DNA of 5,584 nucleotides from Clostridiales bacterium (GTDB taxonomy: Bacteria; Bacillota; Desulfitobacteriia; Desulfitobacteriales; Desulfitobacteriaceae). Each line of letters begins with the position of its first letter. Positions within the stretch are counted from its first letter, which is position 1. A model generated the notes under the pieces. It was given only the letters and a program-made list of their open reading frames with translations, searched no databases and was not told the DNA's origin. The translations under genes and the position numbers were made by a program. Below are positions 1 through 5,445 of the stretch, piece after piece. The DNA lies in contig DAHVVW010000159.1 in NCBI GenBank assembly GCA_027357125.1, positions 1 through 5,584 of the forward strand, read 5' to 3'.

Positions 1-62
1 TGTCTTTCCTCAGCCCGTAGGGCTTTCTTTAAGTTATTAAAGATTAATTCCTCAGCCTTCAT
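1..62 (-). CDS. recG: 5' end of a gene leaving the window, probably ATP-dependent DNA helicase RecG (partial)
   Basis: An open frame starts at ATG (60-62) and runs off the left edge. The visible protein begins MKAEELIFNNLKKALRAEER. A GAGGGG ribosome binding site lies five bases upstream of the ATG. Twenty residues carry no diagnostic helicase motif, so the call rests mainly on context: in Firmicutes recG commonly follows sdaAB-sdaAA in the same direction. The charged helical start also resembles the N-terminal extension seen ahead of the wedge domain in some clostridial RecG proteins (recalled, not checked). RecG remodels stalled replication forks and branched DNA. It could be another gene; the open frame is fairly secure, the name only moderately so. 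Confidence 0.55.
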   Translation of the reverse strand, partial: MKAEELIFNNLKKALRAEER

Positions 63-70
63 CAGAACCC

Positions 71-99
71 CTCAAATTCACAAGCTAAATGAGTTTGAG
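71..99 (-). promoter_or_regulatory. Inverted repeat touching the ribosome binding site of the leftmost gene
   Basis: Positions 71-80 and 90-99 are inverted repeats matching at 9 of 10 positions, with a nine-base loop. In the minus-strand transcript the 3' arm ends in TTTGAG, and its GAG is the first half of the GAGGGG ribosome binding site of the gene starting at 62. Folding could therefore partly hide that site. There is no T-run after it, so it is not a classical terminator. It may be chance. Confidence 0.35.
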
Positions 100-144
100 A
101 ACCAAACGAACACCTGCTGTGCGCGGGCAGCCGCCCAACAGTCT

Positions 145-1008
145 TTAGAGAAAATCCGCATGCACCTTCCTACCAGTGGGGGTAATAGCCAGGCCTCCCT
201 GGGCAGTTTCCCTTAGAGCACAGGGCATTTGCCGCCCAACTGCCTCCATGGTGTCGATAACCTCATCCAGCGGAATGGCGCTCTTGACCCCGGCCAAAGC
301 CATTTCTGCCGCCGCCAAGGCCAGCGTAGCCCCGGTTGCGTTACGTTTGACACACGGGACTTCAACCAGCCCGGCCACAGGATCACACACCAGCCCGAGC
401 ATTGATTTGAGGGCAATTGCTGCCGCATGCGCGCCTGCGCGCGGAGTTCCCCCGGCCAATTCCACCGCTGCGGCCGCTGCCATCGCCGTGGCCGAACCTA
501 TTTCTGCCTGACACCCGCCTTCTGCACCGGAAACATTAGCCCTGTCCGCTATAACTACTCCTAAGCCTGCCGCAGTAAAAAGAGCGGTTATGACATCATC
601 TTCCGTTGCCTGGTAAACTTCTTCCACAGTAAGGAGCACTGCCGGCAACACACCGCTCGAGCCCGCGGTCGGAGCTGCCACAATCTTACCCATGCTCGCA
701 TTCACTTCAGATACCGCCAGCGCGCGCGCGATCGCCTTATTTACAGGATCTCCTACCAGGCTTTCTCCGCGGGCACGTCGGGCCTCAACCTTGGCCGCAT
801 CTCCCCCTACCATTCCGGAAAGGGACTTGCGCTCCCCCGTGAGCCCTATCTTTACCGAATCCCGCATCACCTGCAGATTCTCAGCCATTCGCCGACGCAG
901 TTCTGCTTCTGTTTGTTCCAACTGTTCGCTTTGATCCAGGATTACGACCTGGCCGATTTTAAGGTTTTTCTTTTCCGCTTGATGCACCAGGTCTTCATAC
1001 GCGAGCAT
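145..1008 (-). CDS. sdaAA: L-serine dehydratase, iron-sulfur-dependent, alpha subunit
   Basis: This is the catalytic subunit of the two-subunit, oxygen-sensitive [4Fe-4S] L-serine ammonia-lyase, a cytoplasmic enzyme converting L-serine to pyruvate and ammonia. At 287 residues it has the usual alpha-subunit length. Visible family motifs are AAPTAGSSGVLPA (111-123), SGAEGGCQAEIGSA (160-173), GLVCDPVAGLVEVPC (205-219) and KRNATGA (221-227). Cys166, Cys208 and Cys219 fall in the family's conserved cluster-ligand positions; Cys263 is a further cysteine. The ATG at 1006-1008 follows AAGGAGG (1016-1022) by seven bases. That ribosome binding site overlaps the TAA stop of sdaAB, so the two subunits are almost certainly translationally coupled and made in matched amounts. 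The N-terminal 50 residues are charged and helical. Identity is very secure. Confidence 0.97.
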   Translation of the reverse strand: MLAYEDLVHQAEKKNLKIGQVVILDQSEQLEQTEAELRRRMAENLQVMRDSVKIGLTGERKSLSGMVGGDAAKVEARRARGESLVGDPVNKAIARALAVSEVNASMGKIVAAPTAGSSGVLPAVLLTVEEVYQATEDDVITALFTAAGLGVVIADRANVSGAEGGCQAEIGSATAMAAAAAVELAGGTPRAGAHAAAIALKSMLGLVCDPVAGLVEVPCVKRNATGATLALAAAEMALAGVKSAIPLDEVIDTMEAVGRQMPCALRETAQGGLAITPTGRKVHADFL

Positions 1009-1020
1009 CAGGATTCCTCC

Positions 1021-1692
1021 TTATTCCAACGGTTCAATAGCCATAGCCTGAAAAACACTCGGCAATTTCCTCATTAATGCCAGGGCAGCCGGTTCAATCG
1101 CCTGGTCAGTTTCCACAACTGTCAGGGCCTGAGCCCCCTTTTTCTCACGTGAAACCCGCATCTGGGCAATATTAATTTGCGCAGTAGCCAGCAGATTAGT
1201 GGCTTGAGCCACTACCCCGGGCAAATCTTGGTGCAAGAGTACCAAGGTGTGATAATCCCCCGGAATCTCGACCACAAACTGGTCGATTTCCGTGATCACG
1301 ATTCTCCCACCTCCGATAGAAGAACCGGTAATCTCCATCTGGCGGTCTTCAGGGCTCTGGAGCATAAACTTCACCGTATTCGGATGAACATCCCCTAAAT
1401 CTGTCTTAGCGAAGCTCACTTTGAGTCCATACTCTTCGGCAAGTTCTAATGCCCGACTAATCCGTTCATCATCCGGCTTCATCTGCAAAAGCCCCGCCAC
1501 CAGGGCGAGGTTTGTCCCGTGCCCTTTGCCCGTTTCCGCAAACGACCCGTGCAAAAGAATGCGCGCCTCAGCCAACTCCCCGTTAAAAATCTTGCGGGCC
1601 ATGGCACCTAAACGCACAGCTCCGGCGGTATGGGAACTTGAAGGTCCTACCATAATGGGCCCGAGCAGGTCAAATACATTAGCCTTTCCCAT
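1021..1692 (-). CDS. sdaAB: L-serine dehydratase, iron-sulfur-dependent, beta subunit
   Basis: This is the partner of SdaAA. From the chosen start it is 223 residues, normal for the family. Motifs from that start are GPSSSHTAGAVRLG (16-29), SFAETGKGHGTN (50-61), DVHPNT (101-106) and GSSIGGGRI (123-131). A C-terminal ACT domain (about 147-223) includes HQDLPGVVAQ, a fold that usually senses or stabilises in response to an amino acid. The frame is open back to an ATG at 1741-1743, but that start has no ribosome binding site and would place a GC-rich hairpin (1720-1740) inside the gene. The ATG at 1690-1692 follows AAGGAGG (1705-1711) with a rather long 12-base gap and gives the canonical N-terminus (MGKANVFDLLGP). 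The gene lies 56 bases after the yloV-like gene and 12 bases before sdaAA. Confidence 0.95.
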   Translation of the reverse strand: MGKANVFDLLGPIMVGPSSSHTAGAVRLGAMARKIFNGELAEARILLHGSFAETGKGHGTNLALVAGLLQMKPDDERISRALELAEEYGLKVSFAKTDLGDVHPNTVKFMLQSPEDRQMEITGSSIGGGRIVITEIDQFVVEIPGDYHTLVLLHQDLPGVVAQATNLLATAQINIAQMRVSREKKGAQALTVVETDQAIEPAALALMRKLPSVFQAMAIEPLE

Positions 1693-1704
1693 GCTTCCTG
1701 GCTT

Positions 1705-1711
1705 CCTCCTT
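1705..1711 (-). promoter_or_regulatory. Ribosome binding site deciding the sdaAB start
   Basis: AAGGAGG on the minus strand, 12 bases before the ATG at 1690-1692. It lies downstream of the ATG at 1741-1743, so it argues against that longer start. The spacing is longer than optimal; a nearer GGA three bases before the ATG might assist. Confidence 0.7.
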
Positions 1712-1712
1712 A

Positions 1713-1740
1713 GACAAAACCCTCCGGTCGATCCGGAGGG
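1713..1740 (-). terminator. Terminator-like hairpin (possible attenuator) between the yloV-like gene and sdaAB
   Basis: Read on the minus strand, CCCTCCGG, loop ATCGA, CCGGAGGG form a perfect 8-bp GC-rich stem (1720-1740). It is followed at once by TTTTGTCT. This has the shape of a Rho-independent terminator with a weak U-tract (five U in eight), so partial termination or read-through is likelier than a full stop. The CCTCC of the 5' arm could alternatively pair with the GGAGG of the sdaAB ribosome binding site just downstream. Confidence 0.6.
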
Positions 1741-1748
1741 CATGAAGA

Positions 1749-3398
1749 CTACTCTACGCCAAAAATGTAGTAATAGAGGGGCTGACCACCCGAATGGACT
1801 TCAACTTCCACGGCGGAACTTTCGCGCCGCAGCCAATCCTGCAAGCGTTGTACTTCCTGGGGTTCAACTTCTTGTCCATAAAATATAGTAACCAAATCCC
1901 GCATCCGCCACTCCATTTTTTCTAAGGTCGCTTGAGCTACCGCCATTAAACTTGTTCCGGTAGCTACGATTGTGTCTTCCACCAAACCAAGGACATCTCC
2001 GGCCTTAATCTCAAGACTGTCCCACTGAGAATCTCTGACCGCATAGGTCACTTCGCCGGATTTAACCGCCGCCAACCCGTTTTCCATCGCCATCAGGTTG
2101 TTTTCAGCTTCCCCTTCAGGATCAAAGTTAATTAATGCTGCAATTCCCTGCGGAATGGATTTGCTCGGAATGACCCTGACTTCGCGTTCTTTCACAACTT
2201 CCTGTACTTGGCGGGCCGCGAGCATAATATTGCTGTTATTTGGAAGAATGAAGACATTTTTCGCTTTAACTTTTCTGACAGCCTCGGCCATATCTTCCGT
2301 GCTCGGATTCATGGTCTGGCCGCCAAAAACCACTTCATCCATACCCAGACTCTTGAATATCTCTGTAATCCCATCACCCAGAGTGACTGCCACAACCCCA
2401 TTTTCTTTGTCAGGCTCCGGTGTGGTCACCCTTTCCGCAGCCGACGGCGGTTCTTTCTCAGCGTGAGCCATCGCTTCGTTCTGAGCGAGCATATTGTGGA
2501 TCTCCACCTCATGGAGCGCACCCCAGTTTAGTGCATAATCCAAGATCTGGCCGGGGTTTTTGACATGAATGTGGATCTTTACCACTTCCAGAGTTCCGAC
2601 AACGAGCAGGCTGTCTCCCCTGTCCATCAGATCCTGGCGTATTTGCTTGGGGTTTATATCACTGCCCTTAACCAGGAACTCAGTACAGTACGGAAATTCC
2701 AAATTCTCAACTCGGACAATGCCCTGAACTGCCGCTGCCGCAGCAAAGCTCTCAGGCTGGGGATCCTTGCCTTCGAGCACCGCAATCCAGCCGCCTAAAA
2801 TAATCAGAAACCCCTGTCCGCCGGCATCGACCACCCCTGCCTGTTTCAAAGCCGGTAGAAGCTCCGGCGTTTTGGCCAAAGCCTCCTGACCCTTGCGGTA
2901 ACCTTCTGTTAACGTCTCAAGCGGGGTCCCGCCCTGCTTCGCCTTAGCGAGGGCTGCGCGTGCAGTCTCCTTGGATACCGTTAGAATCGTACCTTCGACC
3001 GGCCTCATCACTGCTTTATACGCCGTATCCACTCCGGTTTGCAAGGCCTGGGCCAATTCACCGGAAGTCACAGTCTTCAGGCCTTCAACTCCTTTGGCGA
3101 TACCGCGCAAAAGCTGGGACAGGATTACCCCTGAATTACCCCGGGCCCCCATTAAAGAACCCATAGAAACAGCAGCTGCTACCTCGGACACAGAATCCCC
3201 CGCCGTCTGCTCCGCATCACGGGCTGCAGACTGAATCGTCAGGAACATGTTGGTTCCTGTATCCCCATCGGGCACGGGAAATACATTCAGAGCATCTACT
3301 TCCTGCTTCCTTTGCTCTAAAGCTCTGGCCCCGCCGGCAACCATGTGCTTCCATTGTTGTCCGTTTATGCTGTTACCCGAGTCCGTACCTGGTATCAA
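1749..3398 (-). CDS. yloV: DAK2 (DhaL)/DegV-like fatty acid kinase, YloV/FakA family
   Basis: The family includes FakA, the ATP-dependent kinase that with a DegV-type FakB carrier phosphorylates exogenous fatty acids for phospholipid synthesis at the membrane. The 549 residues match the usual length. The N-terminal DhaL-type domain (about 10-210) has NVFPVPDGDTGTNM (38-51), whose aspartates would bind Mg-ATP, GARGNSGVILSQ (84-95) and VVDAGGQGF (189-197). A middle domain has EFPYCTEFLVKG (234-245) and KIHIHVKNPG (274-283); Cys238, His276 and His278 fall where FakA is reported to hold zinc. A charged linker (about 312-334) leads to a DegV-like C-terminal part with ILPNNSNIMLAA (384-395) and VIPSKSIPQGIAA (409-421). 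The start is TTG, six bases after AGGAGG (3405-3410). No FakB partner lies in the window. The FakA role is inferred from the family. Confidence 0.92.
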   Translation of the reverse strand: MIPGTDSGNSINGQQWKHMVAGGARALEQRKQEVDALNVFPVPDGDTGTNMFLTIQSAARDAEQTAGDSVSEVAAAVSMGSLMGARGNSGVILSQLLRGIAKGVEGLKTVTSGELAQALQTGVDTAYKAVMRPVEGTILTVSKETARAALAKAKQGGTPLETLTEGYRKGQEALAKTPELLPALKQAGVVDAGGQGFLIILGGWIAVLEGKDPQPESFAAAAAVQGIVRVENLEFPYCTEFLVKGSDINPKQIRQDLMDRGDSLLVVGTLEVVKIHIHVKNPGQILDYALNWGALHEVEIHNMLAQNEAMAHAEKEPPSAAERVTTPEPDKENGVVAVTLGDGITEIFKSLGMDEVVFGGQTMNPSTEDMAEAVRKVKAKNVFILPNNSNIMLAARQVQEVVKEREVRVIPSKSIPQGIAALINFDPEGEAENNLMAMENGLAAVKSGEVTYAVRDSQWDSLEIKAGDVLGLVEDTIVATGTSLMAVAQATLEKMEWRMRDLVTIFYGQEVEPQEVQRLQDWLRRESSAVEVEVHSGGQPLYYYIFGVE

Positions 3399-3404
3399 AC
3401 TAAT

Positions 3405-3410
3405 CCTCCT
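3405..3410 (-). promoter_or_regulatory. Ribosome binding site supporting a TTG start for the yloV-like gene
   Basis: AGGAGG on the minus strand, six bases before TTG at 3396-3398. No ATG occurs at a suitable distance; the first internal Met (residue 19) would cut into the conserved N-terminus. Confidence 0.75.
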
Positions 3411-3430
3411 ACTCTTGTTTCGAATATGTC

Positions 3431-3790
3431 CTAGTCCAGGATACGTACTCCCTGCACGTTGACATTAACCTGGCTGACCTTTAGACCCGTAAAGCTCTGG
3501 GTGGTATAGCGCACCCGTTCCATCACATTGCTCGCAACTTCAGAAATTCTTACACCATACCCGACAATAATATAAAGGTCAATGACGACTACATCCTCCT
3601 GGATAGAAACCTGAACTCCTTTGGCCAGGTTTTCCCGTCCTAATAAATCAGCAACCCCGTCCGTAATTTTCTTCTGGGAAGCCATCCCCACCAAGCCATA
3701 ACATTCAATTGCAGCAGCCCCTGCAATCGTGGCGATTACTTCCTCGGAAATATCTATTTTCCCCAAATTGTTATTGATTTCCTTGCCCAT
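3431..3790 (-). CDS. yloU: Asp23/Gls24 family envelope stress response protein (YloU-like)
   Basis: A small Asp23-family protein (119 residues from the chosen start). The family has alternating beta and alpha elements and includes membrane-anchored or membrane-associated proteins linked to envelope stress; YloU's exact function is not settled. Signature stretches are GKIDISEEVIATIAGAAA, ECYGLVGMAS, VVVIDLYIIVGYGVRISEVA and the C-terminal VNVNVQGVRILD. No transmembrane helix or signal peptide is seen, so any membrane attachment would be through partners. The frame extends to a GTG at 3824-3826. I prefer the ATG at 3788-3790: it follows GGGGAGG (3800-3806) by nine bases, it gives the family's usual N-terminus, and the GTG lies ahead of the predicted transcription start. 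It leads the leftward operon, 32 bases before the yloV-like gene, a pairing conserved in Firmicutes. Confidence 0.93.
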   Translation of the reverse strand: MGKEINNNLGKIDISEEVIATIAGAAAIECYGLVGMASQKKITDGVADLLGRENLAKGVQVSIQEDVVVIDLYIIVGYGVRISEVASNVMERVRYTTQSFTGLKVSQVNVNVQGVRILD

Positions 3791-3799
3791 TTCACGGAA

Positions 3800-3806
3800 C
3801 CTCCCC
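3800..3806 (-). promoter_or_regulatory. Ribosome binding site deciding the Asp23/YloU start
   Basis: GGGGAGG on the minus strand, nine bases before ATG 3788-3790. It selects this start over the upstream GTG at 3824-3826, which has no such site. Confidence 0.75.
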
Positions 3807-3826
3807 GTTTGCGATTGTCCATCCAC

Positions 3827-3855
3827 ATTCTATCAAGTAAATTGGTATTATTCAA
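3827..3855 (-). promoter_or_regulatory. Sigma-A-type promoter for the leftward yloU-yloV(-sda-recG) operon
   Basis: On the minus strand, TTGAAT (3850-3855) and TAGAAT (3827-3832) are separated by exactly 17 bases. A TG one base upstream of the -10 box makes it an extended -10. The transcript would begin near 3820, giving a leader of about 30 bases before the ATG at 3790. Confidence 0.65.
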
Positions 3856-3868
3856 AGAAAAAACCACG

Positions 3869-3884
3869 AAAATCTTAAGATTTT
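3869..3884. repeat. Perfect 16-bp palindrome between the divergent promoters
   Basis: AAAATCTTAAGATTTT is perfectly self-complementary. It lies upstream of the -35 boxes of both divergent promoters, a position open to a dimeric regulator. It is AT-rich and could be chance; no known operator consensus was recognised. Confidence 0.5.
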
Positions 3885-3904
3885 ATGTTTTGACAAAAAA
3901 TAAA

Positions 3905-3922
3905 TTGGCAAAACCTTGCCAA
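3905..3922. promoter_or_regulatory. Inverted repeat overlapping the rpmB -35 box (candidate operator)
   Basis: TTGGCAA-AACC-TTGCCAA is a perfect 7-bp inverted repeat with a four-base centre. Its right arm contains the whole predicted -35 hexamer of the rpmB promoter, so a protein bound here would be expected to block RNA polymerase. It is upstream of the predicted transcript start, so it should act as DNA rather than as an RNA hairpin. No specific regulator is recognised. Confidence 0.45.
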
Positions 3923-3944
3923 GGTCAGGATCTTTTGATAAAAT
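3916..3944 (+). promoter_or_regulatory. Sigma-A-type promoter for rpmB
   Basis: TTGCCA (3916-3921) and TAAAAT (3939-3944) are 17 bases apart, each one mismatch from consensus. TGA directly precedes the -10 box, giving an extended -10. Transcription would start near 3951, about 30 bases before the rpmB start codon. Confidence 0.75.
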
Positions 3945-3982
3945 ACATAAGTGTCATTTCGGGTGCAAAGGAGGCGTAGAGT

Positions 3983-4174
3983 ATGGCTAATATTTGTGCT
4001 GTATGCGGCAAAGGAGTTTCCACCGGGATGCAAGTCAGCCACTCCCATATTAGGACAAAGCGGACTTGGCAACCTAACTTGCAAAGGGTGCGCGCCCTGG
4101 TGAACGGTACTCCCACCCGGATCAAAGTTTGCACCAGATGCTTGCGGTCAGGGAAAGTTCAGCGCGCTGTTTAA
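3983..4174 (+). CDS. rpmB: 50S ribosomal protein L28 (zinc-ribbon form)
   Basis: A 63-residue basic ribosomal protein of the large subunit, the usual Firmicute length. It begins [11 protein letters not shown] and keeps the typical [19 protein letters not shown] core. Two CxxC pairs (Cys5/Cys8 and Cys50/Cys53) mark it as the zinc-binding 'C+' form. Zinc-starved bacteria often replace this form with a cysteine-free paralogue, which is not in this window. The start ATG follows AAAGGAGG (3967-3974) by eight bases. It is divergent from the Asp23/YloU gene, as in B. subtilis, and is a single-gene unit with its own promoter and terminator. Confidence 0.98.
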   Translation: MANICAVCGKGVSTGMQVSHSHIRTKRTWQPNLQRVRALVNGTPTRIKVCTRCLRSGKVQRAV

Positions 4175-4189
4175 TTAGCAGAACGAAAA

Positions 4190-4220
4190 GTTCGGTATTA
4201 GCCGGGCTTTTTTTCTTTTT
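4190..4220 (+). terminator. Intrinsic terminator after rpmB
   Basis: GTTCGGT, loop ATTA, GCCGGGC form a 7-bp stem (three pairs are G-U in RNA), followed by seven T, one C and five T (4208-4220). It starts 16 bases after the rpmB stop and faces the right way. It should insulate rpmB from the response regulator gene. Confidence 0.8.
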
Positions 4221-4276
4221 CACCAATTAACGACCAACTTTTCCATATTGCGACATCCTTTGTCTATATCCTCTGC

Positions 4277-4304
4277 AGGAATCTTGTGAAAGAAACTCGA
4301 ATTA
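4277..4304 (+). promoter_or_regulatory. Possible sigma-H-like promoter ahead of the response regulator
   Basis: AGGAAT (4277-4282) and GAATTA (4299-4304) resemble the -35 (AGGAwWW) and -10 (GAATww) elements of B. subtilis sigma-H promoters. There are 18 bases between AGGA and GAAT, about one more than in spoVG as I recall it. No good sigma-A pair was found: TTGTGA (4284-4289) lacks a suitable -10. The assignment is tentative, but fits a Spo0F-like gene. Confidence 0.35.
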
Positions 4305-4308
4305 CCTA

Positions 4309-4320
4309 ACTAATATTAGT
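4309..4320. repeat. 12-bp palindrome just before the response regulator ribosome binding site
   Basis: ACTAATATTAGT is perfectly self-complementary and ends one base before the GGAGGTG ribosome binding site. It could be an operator near the transcription start or a weak RNA hairpin; it is short and AT-rich, so chance is possible. Confidence 0.4.
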
Positions 4321-4321
4321 C

Positions 4322-4328
4322 GGAGGTG
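4322..4328 (+). promoter_or_regulatory. Ribosome binding site supporting a TTG start for the response regulator
   Basis: GGAGGTG, six bases before TTG at 4335-4337. No ATG or GTG is available early in the frame, and the receiver fold begins immediately (RRIAIVED). Confidence 0.7.
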
Positions 4329-4334
4329 TAATAA

Positions 4335-4691
4335 TTGAGAAGAATTGCCATCGTTGAAGATTTTCCGGCGATTCGTGAACTCTACAAGAATGCGCTCGAA
4401 CCAATAGAAGCTGAAATTCATGAATATGCGAGCGGATCCACAGCCGTGCAAGAGATCGCAAGTTTTGATCCTGATCTTCTCATCCTTGATCACCGCCTCC
4501 CAGACATGCACGGTTACTCCATCCTCGAACAGGTGCCTGAGATGCAGAAAATCCCCGTGCTTGTAATCTCCGGCTACCTAGAATCCCAGTACATCCCACA
4601 CTATGAGGCTCTTGGAGTCAAAAACATCTTAAGCAAACCCATAAAAATCGAGACCTTAATCGAACAGGTGTCAAGCCTACTTAAGAGTTAG
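4335..4691 (+). CDS. Stand-alone response regulator receiver protein (Spo0F/CheY-like)
   Basis: A 118-residue protein made only of a receiver domain, which would accept a phosphoryl group from a histidine kinase. The acidic pocket is Glu8-Asp9 (IAIVEDF), the phosphoacceptor Asp52 (LLILDHRLPDMHGY), the switch Ser79 (VLVISG) and the conserved lysine Lys101 (LSKP), so it should be chemically competent. The switch aromatic usually three residues before that lysine is Ile98. There is no output domain, so it probably relays phosphate (as Spo0F does) or acts by protein binding (as CheY does). The size suits Spo0F, but receiver domains look alike and I leave the symbol blank. It sits between rpmB and thiN, where B. 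subtilis carries spoVM. Its last bases overlap a decayed gene on the other strand. Confidence 0.9.
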   Translation: MRRIAIVEDFPAIRELYKNALEPIEAEIHEYASGSTAVQEIASFDPDLLILDHRLPDMHGYSILEQVPEMQKIPVLVISGYLESQYIPHYEALGVKNILSKPIKIETLIEQVSSLLKS

Positions 4692-4754
4692 TTCTTTTAG
4701 TTCCTCTTCCGTAAACAGATAATGTTCATTGCAAAAATGGCAAATGCGATCAGT
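4677..4754 (-). pseudogene. hslO: Decayed 3' end of an Hsp33 redox chaperone gene
   Basis: On the minus strand, 25 codons ending in TAG (4677-4679) read TDRICHFCNEHYLFTEEEL and then KELTLK. This closely resembles the extreme C-terminus of Hsp33, whose CxxC (CDYCGNHYLF in E. coli, from memory) supplies two of four zinc/redox cysteines. The rest of the gene, including the CxC motif and the substrate-binding domain, is absent. An in-frame TGA lies at 4755-4757, there is no start codon, and thiN begins at once. It therefore looks like a remnant left by deletion or rearrangement, with the breakpoint close to the thiN stop codon. It overlaps the last 15 bases of the response regulator gene tail to tail. 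An unrelated chance match is less likely given the run of matching positions. Confidence 0.7.
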
Positions 4755-4759
4755 TCAGA

Positions 4760-5398
4760 CTAAGCCAAAAGTACTACGAGAACATATCCTTCACTGACGT
4801 CCACGATTGCTTCCTCGCCAAGGAAGACATTGCTTATCCCCCGTGGGGAAGACTGCCATAAAGTCTCGGCCCGTAAAGGATAGGATAGCCCTTCTGTGCT
4901 AACAATCGCTTTTTCGGTTAAAGCAATAAGAGAAATTTCCTTTCCTTTTGCTCCTTGCATGTGCTGTCGTCCATGCAAGACCCAGGCCTTATGCTGCGGG
5001 TCCTTGAGAATGAGGCGCAGGCCTTGGGACGCACTCTTAAGCATAAGTGCCACATTCCCTAGAAAATGGTCGATGCGCCCGCCGCTAGCCGCGTACAGGA
5101 AAATATCTTGCTCTCCGGCAGCGCGGGCCTTGGCAATCGCTTGGGCAAGAGCAAGTTCCAAATCAGTCTCATCTTTGGCCTGGGGGTATTGTTCTATCTT
5201 AACTCCGGAGCAACGAATCTCGTTCAGGCCTGCTTCAGAGATAGAGTCCAGGTCCCCAATAAGCAAATCAGGCAGCCGCCCGGCTGCCAAAGCCGCATCC
5301 CCGCCGCTGTCGGCACACACGAGAAAATCCACCTCTTGCAGTTGCCCCTTACCCCAAGCGGCATCCCACTCCCCGCCGGCTATCACCGCAATTTTCAC
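4760..5398 (-). CDS. thiN: Thiamine pyrophosphokinase
   Basis: This cytoplasmic enzyme transfers pyrophosphate from ATP to thiamine, making thiamine diphosphate. The 212 residues match the family length. Motifs in order are VCADSGGDAAL (27-37), LIGDLDSI (46-53), KDETDLELAL (75-84, metal and ATP binding) and SGGRIDHFLGN (105-115). The C-terminal thiamine-binding domain has GISN (187-190) where GTSN is usual, then a terminal beta strand (GYVLVVLLA). The start is GTG (5396-5398); GAGGAG lies nine bases and AGAGG four bases upstream. No ATG fits better. It converges on the response regulator gene. thiN near rpmB is typical of Firmicutes. No TPP riboswitch or clear promoter is visible in the 186 bases upstream. 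Confidence 0.95.
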   Translation of the reverse strand: MKIAVIAGGEWDAAWGKGQLQEVDFLVCADSGGDAALAAGRLPDLLIGDLDSISEAGLNEIRCSGVKIEQYPQAKDETDLELALAQAIAKARAAGEQDIFLYAASGGRIDHFLGNVALMLKSASQGLRLILKDPQHKAWVLHGRQHMQGAKGKEISLIALTEKAIVSTEGLSYPLRAETLWQSSPRGISNVFLGEEAIVDVSEGYVLVVLLA

Positions 5399-5445
5399 AA
5401 AGCCTCTCTCCTCAAATCCTGATTCGATAGATTTACTCTTCTGTC

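Noticed and set aside
120..140. Terminator after sdaAA
   Set aside because: GGGC/GCCC can pair around a four-base loop, but the stem is short and no T-run follows on the minus strand.
176..511. Plus-strand open frames opposite sdaAA
   Set aside because: They are low-complexity shadows of a certain gene, rich in Ala/Pro/Ser from the complementary strand, with no convincing ribosome binding site.
1693..1743. Upstream ATG giving SdaAB 17 extra residues
   Set aside because: No ribosome binding site precedes it, it would put the GC hairpin and the real AAGGAGG inside the gene, and the extra residues do not match the family N-terminus.
3791..3826. GTG start giving the Asp23/YloU protein 12 extra residues
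   Set aside because: It lies upstream of the predicted transcription start, lacks a ribosome binding site, and the ATG at 3788-3790 has GGGGAGG at a good distance.
3890..3895. Perfect TTGACA as a plus-strand -35 box
   Set aside because: No acceptable -10 box occurs 16-18 bases downstream; the TTGCCA/TAAAAT pair further on is much better.
3875..4134. Minus-strand open frames across the rpmB region
   Set aside because: They are antisense to rpmB, show no family resemblance, and cross the promoter region.
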